Shown here one piece after another: positions 1 through 9,231 of a stretch of 64,000 bases of DNA (its first letter is position 1; each line of letters opens with the position of its first letter). The DNA is from Chelativorans sp. (GTDB lineage: Bacteria; Pseudomonadota; Alphaproteobacteria; Rhizobiales; Rhizobiaceae): positions 186,001 through 250,000 of the forward strand of contig NZ_JAPSLH010000001.1 in NCBI RefSeq assembly GCF_031180965.1. The letters are read 5' to 3'. Below the pieces are notes generated by a model. That model worked only from the letters and a program-made list of their open reading frames with translations, had not been told where the DNA came from and made no database searches. Made by a program: the position numbers and the translations under genes.

Positions 1-228
1 CCACCGAAAGCGCGTCGCCCGGTCGGAGGCGTTAACCTTCCGGCCAAAGCCGGAACGAATGGGCGACGAATCATTGTTTCGCGGAGGTTCTTGAAAGGTT
101 CTGCACAACATGCTGTGGCCTCCACCGCCTATCAACCGATCGTGCACAGCTTTTCCACAGGCGTCGAAACATGAAAGGGCCTCGGCGTTAACAATGCCGT
201 CCCATTTTGACGCGGTCGGCCGCTTCTC
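1..228. other. intergenic left edge, no gene recognised
   Basis: No convincing coding frame is visible here. The stretch follows the 3' end of phbB on the minus strand and contains short inverted motifs and one DnaA-box-like word (TTTTCCACA at 151-159). A single box is not evidence for an origin. A neighbouring gene may lie beyond the left edge. Confidence 0.4.
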
Positions 229-951
229 TCAGGCGATGTATTGGCCGCCATTGGCCGTCAGCGTCGAGCCGGTGATGAACCCGGCCTCATCGGCTGCAAG
301 GAACACCACGCAGCGGGCGATCTCCTGAACTTCACCCAGCCTGCCGACCGGGATTTGTGCGATGATCTTTTCGCGCACGGTGTCAGGCACCGCCATGACC
401 ATGTCGGTGGCAACGTAACCGGGGCAGATCACGTTGGCTGTGATATTGGCCCGCGCGCCCTCCTGCGCCAGCGCCTTGACGAAACCGATCTCCCCTGCCT
501 TGGACGCCGAGTAATTCGCCTGGCCGGCCTGTCCCTTTTGGGCGTTGATGGAGGAGATCACGATTACGCGGCCGAATTTGCGGTCGCGCATGCCGGGCCA
601 CAGGGGATGCGTCATGTTGAAGACGCCGGAGAGGTTGGTGTCGATGACCTCGCGCCACTGCGCCGGCGTCATCTTGTGGAACATCGCGTCGCGCGCGATC
701 CCCGCATTGTTCACCAGCACGTCCACCGGGCCGAGCGCGGCTTCCACCGCCCTTATGCCGGCTACGCAGGCATCGTAGTCGGCCACCGACCAGCGGAAGG
801 TCGGAATCCCGGTCTCCTCGTTGAAGCGTTTGGCCGCCTCTTCATTGCCGGCATAGTTTGCCGCGACGTTATAGCCGGCCTGCTTCAGCGCGATCGAGAT
901 GGCGGCGCCGATGCCGCGCGTGCCGCCCGTCACAAGTGCCGTTCTTGGCAT
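229..951 (-). CDS. phbB: acetoacetyl-CoA reductase (PhaB/PhbB)
   Basis: NADPH-dependent reduction of acetoacetyl-CoA to 3-hydroxybutyryl-CoA, the second step of polyhydroxybutyrate synthesis in the cytosol. The 240-residue protein is a classical short-chain dehydrogenase: N-terminal nucleotide motif GGTRGIG (residues 9-15), NNAG, the serine in VISSINAQKGQ, and the YSASK catalytic pair. The stretch around INAQKGQAGQANY is characteristic of PhaB rather than FabG. It lies downstream of phbA on the same strand with a 227-bp gap, so it may have its own promoter. A GGAG-type ribosome site precedes the ATG. FabG is the main alternative, but the adjacent phbA and phaR favour PhaB. Confidence 0.92.
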   Translation of the reverse strand: MPRTALVTGGTRGIGAAISIALKQAGYNVAANYAGNEEAAKRFNEETGIPTFRWSVADYDACVAGIRAVEAALGPVDVLVNNAGIARDAMFHKMTPAQWREVIDTNLSGVFNMTHPLWPGMRDRKFGRVIVISSINAQKGQAGQANYSASKAGEIGFVKALAQEGARANITANVICPGYVATDMVMAVPDTVREKIIAQIPVGRLGEVQEIARCVVFLAADEAGFITGSTLTANGGQYIA

Positions 952-1178
952 GCAGGTCTCCCATTGAAGCCGTCATGAGCAGCCGAGCATGACCAGCCGT
1001 TATGAAAAGCAGGTGACGCGGAGGCAGCCCTGTTTCGCGCTCTGTTGGCCTATTCACCGCCTGTGCAACCCCCATAGGTCGCCGGATGGTCTAACGCCAC
1101 CCCTTGGCCGCTCCCGCAGCTTTTGCAATTCTCCGGCTCGCACACCTCCTCGATGGCTGCCGTTCCCGGTCGGCGCGG

Positions 1179-2360
1179 TCAGCGCTCGACGCACATGGCG
1201 ACACCCATACCGCCACCGATGCAGAGGGTCGCAAGGCCCTTTTTGGCGCCGCGCCGGCGCATCTCGAAGAGCAGCGTGTTGAGTATCCGCGCGCCCGACG
1301 CGCCGATAGGGTGGCCGATCGCGATCGCGCCGCCATTGACATTCACGATTTCCGGATTCCACCCCATATCCTTGTTCACGGCGCAGGCCTGTGCGGCAAA
1401 TGCCTCATTCGCCTCGACCAGGTCGAGATCGTCGGCCCGCCAGCCTGCCTTTTCCAGCGCCTTGCGCGAGGCGGGGATCGGGCCCGTGCCCATCACCGCA
1501 GGATCGACGCCGGCCGTAGCCCAGGAGGCGATGCGCGCCAGAGGCTCGATGCCTCGGCGTGAAGCCTCCTCCTCGCTCATCAGAACCATGACGGCAGCGC
1601 CATCATTGATCCCGGAGGCGCTGCCCGCGGTCACCGTTCCTTCCTTGTCGAAGGCGGGGCGGAGCTTCTGCATGGCCTCGAGCGTGGCGCCGTGACGGAT
1701 ATACTCGTCGCTGTCGACGACCAGATCGCCCTTGCGCGTCTTCACCGTGACCGGGGCGATTTCGTCCCTGAAGCGGCCGGCCTTCTGGGCGGCTTCCGCC
1801 TTGTTCTGCGAGGCGAGCGCGAAGCGGTCCTGCTCCTCGCGGGTGATCTGGAACGCACGCGCCACGTTCTCCGCCGTCATGCCCATATGGTAGCCGTTGA
1901 AGGCATCCCACAGCCCGTCACGGATCATGGTGTCAACCATGGCGTAGTCGCCCATTTTCACCCCGCCGCGCAGATGCGCGCAGTGGGGGGAAAGGGACAT
2001 GGATTCCTGGCCGCCCGCGACGACGATCCTCGCGTCCCCGCAAGCGATCTGCTGCATGCCGATGGCCGCCGCGCGCAGGCCTGAGCCGCAGACCTGGTTC
2101 AGGCCCCAGGCGGTGGCTTCCTTCGGCACGCCGGCGGCCATCGCCGCCTGCCGTGCCGGGTTCTGACCTTGGCCGGCGGTCAGGACCTGGCCGAGAATGA
2201 CTTCGCTTACCTCCTGCGCCTCGACTCCGGCCCGCTCCAGCGCTGCGCGGATCGCCACACTGCCGAGCTCATGCGCAGGGATCTGCGCGAAGGCCCCGTT
2301 GAACGAGCCGACCGGCGTGCGTGCAGCGCTGGCGATCACGATGGAATTGGCAGAGGGCAT
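1179..2360 (-). CDS. phbA: acetyl-CoA acetyltransferase (beta-ketothiolase, PhaA)
   Basis: Condenses two acetyl-CoA to acetoacetyl-CoA, feeding PHB synthesis. The 393-residue length is typical of biosynthetic thiolases. Visible catalytic elements are the acylated cysteine in NQVCGSG (C91), the [16 protein letters not shown] histidine loop and the C-terminal GGGMGVAMC cysteine (C391). The frame is open upstream, but the ATG at 2360 begins the conserved [18 protein letters not shown]-type N-terminus, so the longer start is rejected. It is divergent from phaR, with a 260-bp shared regulatory region, and is followed by phbB. Confidence 0.95.
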   Translation of the reverse strand: MPSANSIVIASAARTPVGSFNGAFAQIPAHELGSVAIRAALERAGVEAQEVSEVILGQVLTAGQGQNPARQAAMAAGVPKEATAWGLNQVCGSGLRAAAIGMQQIACGDARIVVAGGQESMSLSPHCAHLRGGVKMGDYAMVDTMIRDGLWDAFNGYHMGMTAENVARAFQITREEQDRFALASQNKAEAAQKAGRFRDEIAPVTVKTRKGDLVVDSDEYIRHGATLEAMQKLRPAFDKEGTVTAGSASGINDGAAVMVLMSEEEASRRGIEPLARIASWATAGVDPAVMGTGPIPASRKALEKAGWRADDLDLVEANEAFAAQACAVNKDMGWNPEIVNVNGGAIAIGHPIGASGARILNTLLFEMRRRGAKKGLATLCIGGGMGVAMCVER

Positions 2361-2620
2361 GGCATTCTCCAGTGGATCGATTTCGGCAGCGGCACGGGCG
2401 CGGTACTTCCGCGTTTCGCGCTGCAGCAAGAATGCTACCGTCTGGCTTTCGCTCCGGTCAACCGCGCTTTTGCACGTGCCAGCCTGCCGGTCGGGCGGCG
2501 CGGGAGACCGGTTGCGGCGGCGCAACTAAAACTGCTTCCAATTGCGGCATTCTTTCGCATATCCTGCCCAAAAGGCAGGCAGAAGGCCGCCTTTGTTGTC
2601 TCGCCAGGGGAGCTTCTGGA
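2361..2620. promoter_or_regulatory. phbA/phaR divergent regulatory region with TGC/GCA palindrome
   Basis: This 260-bp gap separates the divergent starts of phbA and phaR. It contains a palindrome GTTGCG-N4-CGCAAC at 2511-2526, and nearby TTGCGGC and TTCGCAT words at about 2542-2560. PhaR-type regulators of alphaproteobacteria are known to prefer TGC/GCA-rich targets, so autoregulation by PhaR is a reasonable inference. The sequence shows only the palindrome. No promoter hexamers were convincing. Confidence 0.45.
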
Positions 2621-3232
2621 ATGCCTGCGAAAGACGACCCGGTGGTCATAAAAAAATACGCCAACCGCCGCCTCTACAACACCGGCACCAGCACCTATGT
2701 GACGCTCGAAGACCTCGCCCGGATGGTCAAGCGGGACGAGGATTTTGTGGTGCAGGACGCCAAAACGGGTGAGGACATCACCCATTCGGTGCTGACCCAG
2801 ATCATCTTCGAACTGGAGAACGACAAGAACGGGCAGAACATGCTGCCCATTTCCTTCCTCCGCCAGCTCATCTCCTTTTACGGCGATCAGATGCAGATGG
2901 TCCTGCCGAGCTTCCTCGAGCAGTCGATGCTCGCCTTCGCCAAGGAGCAGGAACGCATGCGCGAGCAGATGAGCCAAGCCTTCGGCAAGACGCCGATCGA
3001 TCTCATGTCCATGAACCTGCCCATGAAGATGATCGAGGATCAGACCCGGCGAAACATGGAGATGTTCCAGAACGCCATGCGCATGTTCACACCCGCAGCG
3101 CGCACTCCCAATGGCCGGCAGGAGGAGCCAAATCAGGCGGGAGCCGGGGGCGGAAGCTCCGATGATATGAAGGAGCTGCGCGAGCAGATCGCCGCCATGC
3201 AGCGCAAGATCGACTCGATGTCCAAGGACTGA
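2621..3232 (+). CDS. phaR: polyhydroxyalkanoate synthesis regulator PhaR (AniA)
   Basis: DNA-binding repressor that senses PHB and controls phasin and carbon-storage genes. The 203-residue protein begins with the PHB/PHA accumulation regulator DNA-binding domain (about residues 8-70, with the diagnostic IKKYANRRLYNT run), followed by the PHB_acc region (about 70-115). The tail is methionine- and glutamine-rich and ends in a short predicted coiled coil. The ATG at 2621 follows a CAGGGGAGC ribosome site; longer upstream frames are not coding. It is divergent from phbA, the usual rhizobial arrangement. Confidence 0.95.
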   Translation: MPAKDDPVVIKKYANRRLYNTGTSTYVTLEDLARMVKRDEDFVVQDAKTGEDITHSVLTQIIFELENDKNGQNMLPISFLRQLISFYGDQMQMVLPSFLEQSMLAFAKEQERMREQMSQAFGKTPIDLMSMNLPMKMIEDQTRRNMEMFQNAMRMFTPAARTPNGRQEEPNQAGAGGGSSDDMKELREQIAAMQRKIDSMSKD

Positions 3233-3257
3233 GCGACCTCGCCGGAAGCTCCCTGTA

Positions 3258-3548
3258 TCAGAGGAGCGCCGGTGCGATCGTGGTCCACAGCAGTTGCTGC
3301 ACGAAGAAGATGATGAGGAGCAGGATGATGGGCGAGATGTCGATGCCACCCAGGTCCGGCAGGACGCTGCGGATCGGCCGCAGGGCGGGCTCGGTCACCC
3401 GGTAGAGAAAATTGCCTATCGCGCCGACGAACTGGTTGCGCGGATTGACCACGTTGAACGCGTAAAGCCAGGAGAAGATCGCCGCCCCGATGATGAACCA
3501 CCAGTAGATACTGAGCGCCATGTCAATGGTGCGTAGAAGCGCGAGCAT
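3258..3548 (-). CDS. YggT family membrane protein
   Basis: Small integral membrane protein of 96 residues with two hydrophobic segments (about 10-30 and 65-90) separated by a loop containing [26 protein letters not shown], which is the YggT signature. The family is widespread and linked to osmotic tolerance and to cell envelope or division functions, but its molecular role is not settled. The ATG at 3548 is preferred over an upstream in-frame ATG because it starts the conserved region directly. It is convergent with phaR, 25 bp apart. Confidence 0.85.
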   Translation of the reverse strand: MLALLRTIDMALSIYWWFIIGAAIFSWLYAFNVVNPRNQFVGAIGNFLYRVTEPALRPIRSVLPDLGGIDISPIILLLIIFFVQQLLWTTIAPALL

Positions 3549-3670
3549 TCCGGTCTCCCCAGAGTTTCGCGACATGTAGCCACTGGCGTGCGGCCCGGCA
3601 AGTCCTGCCGCAAAGCCATGCTTGACAGCCATGGCGGCCAAGACCTAAATGCCCTCCATTCCGGCGATAC

Positions 3671-3746
3671 GGGGCTGTAGCTCAGTTGGGAGAGCGCATC
3701 GTTCGCAATGATGAGGTCAGGGGTTCGATTCCCCTCAGCTCCACCA
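3671..3746 (+). tRNA. tRNA-Ala (anticodon CGC)
   Basis: All four arms can be drawn: acceptor GGGGCTG with CAGCTCC, D arm GCTC/GAGC, anticodon stem CATCG/TGATG with loop TTCGCAA, and T arm AGGGG/CCCCT with loop TTCGATT. CCA is encoded at 3744-3746. The anticodon CGC reads GCG alanine codons. The acceptor stem has a G-U pair at 3-70, the classic alanine identity element, which independently supports the assignment. Confidence 0.97.
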
Positions 3747-3881
3747 GCCGGGCTTTCCCGCAACAAGTTACGGAAATAGTTGGTCCAGGGCAAAATGATG
3801 CGCGCGGGACCGCGCGGATTGCGCTAAGGGGCAACCACAGCCGCCGACCTGCGGCGAGAAAACAGCGCCGCGTCACTTCCC

Positions 3882-5123
3882 ATGGACTCCGCCGAAACTT
3901 CCGCTCCCGAGGACCGCTATGCCGCCTTCCGCCACGGCGCATTCACGCGCTATTGGCTGGCGCGTCTGCTCGCATCCTTCGCGGTGCAGATCGTCTCCGT
4001 GGCGGTCGGCTGGCAGATCTATGATCTGACGCGCGATCCCTTCGATCTCGGCCTCGTTGGCATCATCCAGTTCGCGCCCTCGCTTCTCCTGTTCCTGGTC
4101 ACAGGGGCGGTGGCCGACCGCTTCGGCCGGCGCATGATCATGGGGCTGTGCATAGTCCTTGAGGCGGCTTGCGCCCTGGCGCTGCTGCTGTTCACCCTGC
4201 GCGGCCTTGGCACGGTGCTGCCGGTCTTCGCCGTCCTCGCCGTATTCGGCGTCGCGCGCGCCTTCATGGGACCCGCCTCGACATCGCTGATCGCCAACCT
4301 CGTACCGGCGGAAGACTTTGCCAATGCGGTGGCGTGGAACTCCACCGCATGGCAGGTGGCGACAATCGTCGGGCCGGTCGCAGGCGGGCTTCTCTATGGG
4401 CTTTCGGCTGAAACGGCCTACGGCACCGCGACGATATTCATGCTGGCGGGAGCGGTGCTGATCTTCTCCATCCCTAAGCCGCAGCAGCGGACGGAGTCGG
4501 AGCGCCCCACGCTGGAGACGCTCTTCGCCGGTTTCCGCTATATCTGGCAGGAAAAGATCGTGCTCGGGGCAATCTCGCTCGATCTCTTCGCCGTGCTGCT
4601 GGGCGGCGCAGTGGCACTGCTCCCCGTCTATGCGCGCGACATCCTCGATCTTGGACCTTGGGGCCTGGGGCTGCTCCGCGCCGCGCCGGGCATCGGCGCG
4701 CTGCTGGTAGCGGTCTGGCTCGCCGGCCACCCGATCCGCGACCACGCCGGCAGCATCATGTTCTTCTTCGTCGCCCTATTCGGGATCTTTACGGCCGTCT
4801 TCGGCATTTCCACCATTCCCTGGCTGTCCATCGCGGCGCTCGCCGGGCTGGGTGCTGCCGACATGTTCAGCGTCTATATCCGTGAGACCCTGATCCAGCT
4901 CTGGACCCCGGACCGGCTGCGCGGCCGCGTCAACGCGGTCAACATGGTCTTCGTGGGCGCCTCGAACGAGCTCGGCGAATTCCGTGCCGGCACCATGGCT
5001 GCCTTTGTCGGCGTGGTCCCCGCGGTGGTCTTCGGCGGGGTCGGCGCGGTGGCGATTGCGGGCCTTTGGGCGTGGCTCTTCCCGGAACTGCGCCGCGCCC
5101 GCCACCTCGACGGACGGCCTTGA
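3882..5123 (+). CDS. MFS transporter (EntS/DUF894-like)
   Basis: Major facilitator of 413 residues with about 12 hydrophobic segments. The loop GAVADRFGRRMIMG (about residues 67-80) is the MFS signature between helices 2 and 3. The overall pattern, including LASFAVQIVSVAVGWQIYDLT at the start, resembles the EntS-like exporters often annotated DUF894. The substrate cannot be read from sequence. It lies just downstream of tRNA-Ala and is convergent with gapR, 10 bp apart. Confidence 0.85.
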   Translation: MDSAETSAPEDRYAAFRHGAFTRYWLARLLASFAVQIVSVAVGWQIYDLTRDPFDLGLVGIIQFAPSLLLFLVTGAVADRFGRRMIMGLCIVLEAACALALLLFTLRGLGTVLPVFAVLAVFGVARAFMGPASTSLIANLVPAEDFANAVAWNSTAWQVATIVGPVAGGLLYGLSAETAYGTATIFMLAGAVLIFSIPKPQQRTESERPTLETLFAGFRYIWQEKIVLGAISLDLFAVLLGGAVALLPVYARDILDLGPWGLGLLRAAPGIGALLVAVWLAGHPIRDHAGSIMFFFVALFGIFTAVFGISTIPWLSIAALAGLGAADMFSVYIRETLIQLWTPDRLRGRVNAVNMVFVGASNELGEFRAGTMAAFVGVVPAVVFGGVGAVAIAGLWAWLFPELRRARHLDGRP

Positions 5124-5133
5124 GGCCCCCGGC

Positions 5134-5397
5134 TCAGGCCATGCCGAGCGCGGCCTTGTAGAGATCGAGGATCGCCTCCTCCTCCTGGCGCTCGGCCTGA
5201 TCCTTCTTGCGCAGGCGGATGATCGTGCGCACCGCCTTCACGTCAAACCCCGATCCCTTCATCTCGGCGAAAACATCCTTGATGTCGTCGGCGATGGTCT
5301 GCTTCTCCTCCTCGAGCCGCTCGATGCGCTCGATGAAGGCGCGCAACTGCCCGGCGGCAACGGTCTGCGCTGTCTCATTCGTGATGTCGTCGGCCAT
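5134..5397 (-). CDS. gapR: DUF2312 nucleoid-associated protein GapR
   Basis: Small DNA-binding protein of 87 residues. GapR of Caulobacter is an essential nucleoid protein that encloses overtwisted DNA and stimulates topoisomerases during replication and transcription. The conserved core is visible: [25 protein letters not shown] and KGFD-like [19 protein letters not shown], forming coiled-coil helices. Length and sequence match the UPF0335/DUF2312 family closely. A GGAG ribosome site precedes the ATG. Confidence 0.92.
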   Translation of the reverse strand: MADDITNETAQTVAAGQLRAFIERIERLEEEKQTIADDIKDVFAEMKGSGFDVKAVRTIIRLRKKDQAERQEEEAILDLYKAALGMA

Positions 5398-5645
5398 GGC
5401 TTTCTCCGGCTGAAGGATGAGGTCCGCGACTCGCGGGGCGCGGCAAAGATGCGGTTCGATGCCTCAGCGAATTCGCAAGGTCAAGGCAGTTCGAACCTCT
5501 GGCAACAGGGCAGCTGAATCCCCATATGAACTTTCAATTGCCCGGCCCGTGCACCCTTTCGCACCTGCGAAAAAACCTGTATGAGCGCGGCCAACGAAAT
5601 ATGTGACGCGTCCCGTCGCGTCCACCGACCTCCAAAAGAGCGAAC

Positions 5646-7469
5646 ATGAAAATCCGCAATATCGCGATCATCGCCCATGTTGACCATGGCAAGACCACTC
5701 TCGTCGATGCGCTGCTGAAGCAGTCCGGTTCCGTGCGCGACAACCAGCGCGTCGAAGAGCGCGCCATGGACTCGAATGACCTCGAAAAGGAGCGCGGCAT
5801 AACGATCCTGGCCAAGGCGACCTCGGTCGTCTGGAAGGATGTGCGCATCAATATCGTCGACACACCCGGCCACGCCGATTTCGGCGGCGAGGTGGAGCGC
5901 ATCCTGAACATGGTGGATGGCGCGGTGTTGCTCGTGGATGCCGCCGAAGGGCCGATGCCGCAGACCAAGTTCGTGGTGGGCAAGGCGCTGAAAGTGGGCC
6001 TCAAGCCCATCGTGGCGGTGAACAAGGTCGACCGGCCGGACGCCCGGGCCGAGGAAGTGATCAACGAGGTGTTCGATCTCTTCGCCGCGCTCGATGCCAC
6101 CGACGAGCAGCTCGATTTCCCGATCCTCTACGGTTCGGGCCGCGACGGCTGGATGAATGTCGATCCCGCCGGCCCGAAGGACCAGGGCCTCGCCCCGCTC
6201 TTCGACCTGGTGCTGAAGCATGTGCCGGAGCCGAAGGTGGAGGAAGGCCCGTTCCGCATGATCGGCACGATCCTCGAGGCCAACCCCTTTCTCGGCCGCA
6301 TCATCACCGGGCGCATCGCCTCCGGCAGCGTCAAGCCGAACCAGGCGGTCAAGGTGCTCGGCGTCGACGGCAGCCTTCTGGAACAGGGGCGCATCTCCAA
6401 GATCCTCGCCTTCCGCGGCCTTGAGCGCACGGCGGTGGAGGAGGCCCATGCCGGCGACATCGTGGCCATCGCAGGCCTGTCGAAGGGCACTGTCGCCGAT
6501 ACGTTCTGCGATCCTTCCGTGACCGAGCCCATGGCTGCCCAGCCCATCGACCCGCCGACCGTCACGATGAGCTTCCTCGTCAATGACTCCCCCCTCGCCG
6601 GAACCGAGGGCGACAAGGTGACGAGCCGCGTCATTCGCGACCGCCTCTTCCGCGAGGCGGAGGGCAATGTCGCTCTGAAGATCGAGGAATCCGCCGACAA
6701 GGATTCCTTCTTCGTCTCCGGGCGTGGCGAATTGCAGCTTTCCGTGCTCATCGAGACGATGCGCCGCGAGGGCTTCGAACTTGCGGTCTCGCGCCCGCGC
6801 GTCGTCATGAAGAAGGGCGACAACGGCCAGCTGCTGGAGCCCATTGAAGAGGTCGTCATCGACGTCGACGAGGAGCATGCGGGCATCATCGTGCAGAAGC
6901 TGTCGGAGCGGAAAGCCGAGATGGTGGAACTGCGCCCCTCAGGCGGCGACCGCCAGCGCCTCGTCTTCCACGCGCCGACCCGCGGCCTGATCGGCTACCA
7001 GTCGGAGCTGCTCACCGATACCCGCGGCACGGCCGTGATGAACCGGCTGTTCCATTCCTACCAGCCCTATAAGGGCGAGATTCCAGGACGGGTGAACGGC
7101 GTTCTGATCGCCAACGAGCCGGGCGAGGCGGTGGCCTATGCGCTCTGGAACCTGGAAGATCGCGGACCGATGGTCATCGATCCGGGCACCAAGGTCTATC
7201 AGGGCATGATCATCGGCATCCATTCCAGGGACAACGACCTGGAGGTGAATGTGCTGAAGGGCAAGAAGCTCACCAACATCCGCGCCGCCGGCAAGGACGA
7301 GGCGGTCAAGCTTACGCCCCCGATCCGCATGACGCTGGAGCGTGCGCTCTCCTGGATCCAGGACGACGAGCTGGTGGAGGTGACGCCGAAGTCAATCCGC
7401 CTCAGAAAGCTTTATCTCGACCCCAACGAGCGCAAGCGTTTTGAGAAGCAGAGGCTCGCGGTCGCATAG
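5646..7469 (+). CDS. typA: ribosome-associated translational GTPase TypA/BipA
   Basis: Translation-factor GTPase involved in 50S subunit assembly at low temperature and in stress adaptation. The 607 residues contain G1 AHVDHGKTT (10-18), switch I with RGITI, G3 DTPGHADFGGEVERI, and NKVDRPDAR (G4). These are followed by EF-Tu domain II, EF-G-like domains III and V and the BipA-specific C-terminal domain. It is a full-length family member. A GCGGGGT/ACCCCGC hairpin follows the stop. Confidence 0.96.
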   Translation: MKIRNIAIIAHVDHGKTTLVDALLKQSGSVRDNQRVEERAMDSNDLEKERGITILAKATSVVWKDVRINIVDTPGHADFGGEVERILNMVDGAVLLVDAAEGPMPQTKFVVGKALKVGLKPIVAVNKVDRPDARAEEVINEVFDLFAALDATDEQLDFPILYGSGRDGWMNVDPAGPKDQGLAPLFDLVLKHVPEPKVEEGPFRMIGTILEANPFLGRIITGRIASGSVKPNQAVKVLGVDGSLLEQGRISKILAFRGLERTAVEEAHAGDIVAIAGLSKGTVADTFCDPSVTEPMAAQPIDPPTVTMSFLVNDSPLAGTEGDKVTSRVIRDRLFREAEGNVALKIEESADKDSFFVSGRGELQLSVLIETMRREGFELAVSRPRVVMKKGDNGQLLEPIEEVVIDVDEEHAGIIVQKLSERKAEMVELRPSGGDRQRLVFHAPTRGLIGYQSELLTDTRGTAVMNRLFHSYQPYKGEIPGRVNGVLIANEPGEAVAYALWNLEDRGPMVIDPGTKVYQGMIIGIHSRDNDLEVNVLKGKKLTNIRAAGKDEAVKLTPPIRMTLERALSWIQDDELVEVTPKSIRLRKLYLDPNERKRFEKQRLAVA

Positions 7470-7478
7470 GCCGATGGG

Positions 7479-7499
7479 GCGGGGTATTTCTCACCCCGC
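7479..7499 (+). terminator. hairpin after typA
   Basis: Inverted repeat GCGGGGT-N7-ACCCCGC lies 10 bp after the typA stop. It has no clear T-run, so it may be a weak terminator or a 3' end-stabilising structure. Confidence 0.4.
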
Positions 7500-7543
7500 G
7501 TAAAACGGCTATCATCGCCGCCGGCTGAATGGACGGCGGCATC

Positions 7544-8158
7544 ATGGACCTTTCCTCGCTGATCATATTCGCCGGCGCGCTCTTCGTTGCGGCCGGCTCG
7601 CCGGGGCCCAGCGTTGCGGCGCTAGTAGCGCGGGTCATCGCGCGCGGGTTCAGCGACGTCTTTCCTTTCCTGCTTGCCATGTGGATCGGCGAGGCGATCT
7701 GGCTTTCCTGCGCGATCTTCGGCCTGGCCTTCATCGCCGAGACGTTTCACCTTGCCTTCCTCCTCATCAAATATGCGGGCGTAGCCTATCTCCTCTATCT
7801 GGCCTGGAAGATGTGGACGGCGCCGGTCGCTGTGGAAGCCGGGGAGCTCCCCGAGACGGGCGGCCGCTGGAAGCTCTTCTTCACGGGGATGGCCGTCACG
7901 CTCGGCAATCCGAAAATCATGATGTTCTATCTGGCGCTGCTCCCCACCATCATTGATCTTTCGGCCGTCGGCTTCGTCGGCTGGGCGGAGCTTACCGGGA
8001 CAATGCTCCTGGTGTTGATCGCGGTGGATTTCGCGTGGATCATAGCTGCCGCCCAGGCGCGCCGGCTGCTGAAGAGCGCCCGGGCTCTGCGCATCGCCAA
8101 CCGCGCAAGCGCCTCGATGATGGCGGGAGCCGCCGTGGCGATCGCAGCCCGGAACTAG
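7544..8158 (+). CDS. LysE/RhtB family exporter
   Basis: Integral membrane exporter of the LysE/RhtB superfamily, predicted to export amino acids or related metabolites. The 204 residues show the family N-terminus with GSPGPSVAALVARVIARG, then about five to six hydrophobic segments and the GNPKIMMFYLALLP motif in the second half. ATG 7544 gives the typical MDLSSLI start; an in-frame ATG at 7529 is possible, and neither has a strong ribosome site. Its stop overlaps the DUF2332 stop on the other strand by 4 bp. Confidence 0.82.
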   Translation: MDLSSLIIFAGALFVAAGSPGPSVAALVARVIARGFSDVFPFLLAMWIGEAIWLSCAIFGLAFIAETFHLAFLLIKYAGVAYLLYLAWKMWTAPVAVEAGELPETGGRWKLFFTGMAVTLGNPKIMMFYLALLPTIIDLSAVGFVGWAELTGTMLLVLIAVDFAWIIAAAQARRLLKSARALRIANRASASMMAGAAVAIAARN

Positions 8159-9195
8159 GCTTCCCGGCCTCCCAGCCACTCGATCCAACGCCCGTGATAG
8201 TCGCAGTGGGCGAGGTCGCGCGCCTCGCCGCCCGGCCAAAATGTCAAGCGCAGGGTCGCGAAGGGCTCCGCCGTTGAAATCGGCTCCATGCGGAGCCACG
8301 CGATCGGCGCCGCGTCCGCGGCGTTGCCGGCTTCATCGAGGACAGTTTCGATGCGGCGCTGGGTCCTGTCCGGCACGTACTGCCACATGATGGAATGGAA
8401 GAGGACGAAGACCTCGTCCTGGCTTCGCGCCGCAACCTCCCGCTCGAGGAAATCCGCGGCGTCGGCCTTCTCGACCTGCACCGCTGTTTCGCGGGCGAGG
8501 GAGATGGCTGCATCGAGCCGCTCCAGCCTTGCTTGCTGATCCGCCCAGACGAAGGATTTCAGGCGCAGCGCTTCGGCACTGTCGCTCACATCGAGCGGCG
8601 CCGTGTCGCACCCGGCGCGCGACGCGATGTCGAGGAAGCCGCCGAGCGGCGGCGCTTTGCCCCGCACTTCCGGCGCGAGTTTTACGGGCGAGGCCTCATC
8701 GCCCCAGCACGTATCGCCGTAGCGATAGTGGAACCGGTCGAAAAGGAGGTTGAGCCCGGCGCTCGCCCCGATCTCGCGGACGGCCATGGGCATGCCCGTT
8801 TCCCGTCCGATGGCCAGGAACCCGGGCAGGAGCATCGCGGCCCGGGCGATCTCGTTGGTCTGCGGCGGCGAGCCGAGGGCTTGAGCCAGGCGCGCATCGT
8901 GACGGTGCAGAGCGCCGGAGACCGCCTTCTCCAATGCCTCGTCGGAGACGTCGTTGGGCGGATAGGCTTCGGCAAGCTCGGCGTCGTCGCCGGACAGCAC
9001 CAGTCGGTGCAAGGCGCCGATGAGCCTCAGGGCCAGAGCGTCGGCGCGGGCATCTCCCGGCCAAGCGGCGATCAGGCCGCCGGCCACCGTGTCTTCCGCC
9101 AGCAATCGGGGCAGCATGCGGCAGAGGCGGGCGGTGAAGGGAGAGCCCAGCCGGTCGCAAGCCCTTGCCTGCCCTTCAAAATGCTCCTGTTGCAT
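8155..9195 (-). CDS. DUF2332 family protein
   Basis: Cytosolic protein of 346 residues matching the DUF2332 pattern: an N-terminal helical part, then GASAGLNLLFDRFHYRYG and ESD-like WADQQARLERLDAAI, and VLFHSIMWQYV near the C-terminus. The GASAGLNL stretch resembles a nucleotide- or SAM-type glycine loop, but no enzyme activity is established for the family. The ATG at 9195 follows a GGAG ribosome site with 9-bp spacing. It is the last gene of the ccm cluster and starts 36 bp after ccmG, so it may be co-transcribed; a direct role in cytochrome maturation is not supported. Confidence 0.78.
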   Translation of the reverse strand: MQQEHFEGQARACDRLGSPFTARLCRMLPRLLAEDTVAGGLIAAWPGDARADALALRLIGALHRLVLSGDDAELAEAYPPNDVSDEALEKAVSGALHRHDARLAQALGSPPQTNEIARAAMLLPGFLAIGRETGMPMAVREIGASAGLNLLFDRFHYRYGDTCWGDEASPVKLAPEVRGKAPPLGGFLDIASRAGCDTAPLDVSDSAEALRLKSFVWADQQARLERLDAAISLARETAVQVEKADAADFLEREVAARSQDEVFVLFHSIMWQYVPDRTQRRIETVLDEAGNAADAAPIAWLRMEPISTAEPFATLRLTFWPGGEARDLAHCDYHGRWIEWLGGREA

Positions 9196-9231
9196 CGCAA
9201 ACCGCTCCTTCGCCGATCGGCAGCCCAAGCC

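Noticed and set aside
151-159. DnaA-box-like word TTTTCCACA
   Set aside because: A single imperfect box with no AT-rich unwinding region or neighbouring origin genes.
5480-5515. GTTCGAACC word, tRNA-like
   Set aside because: The flanking bases do not form a T stem and no cloverleaf can be drawn.
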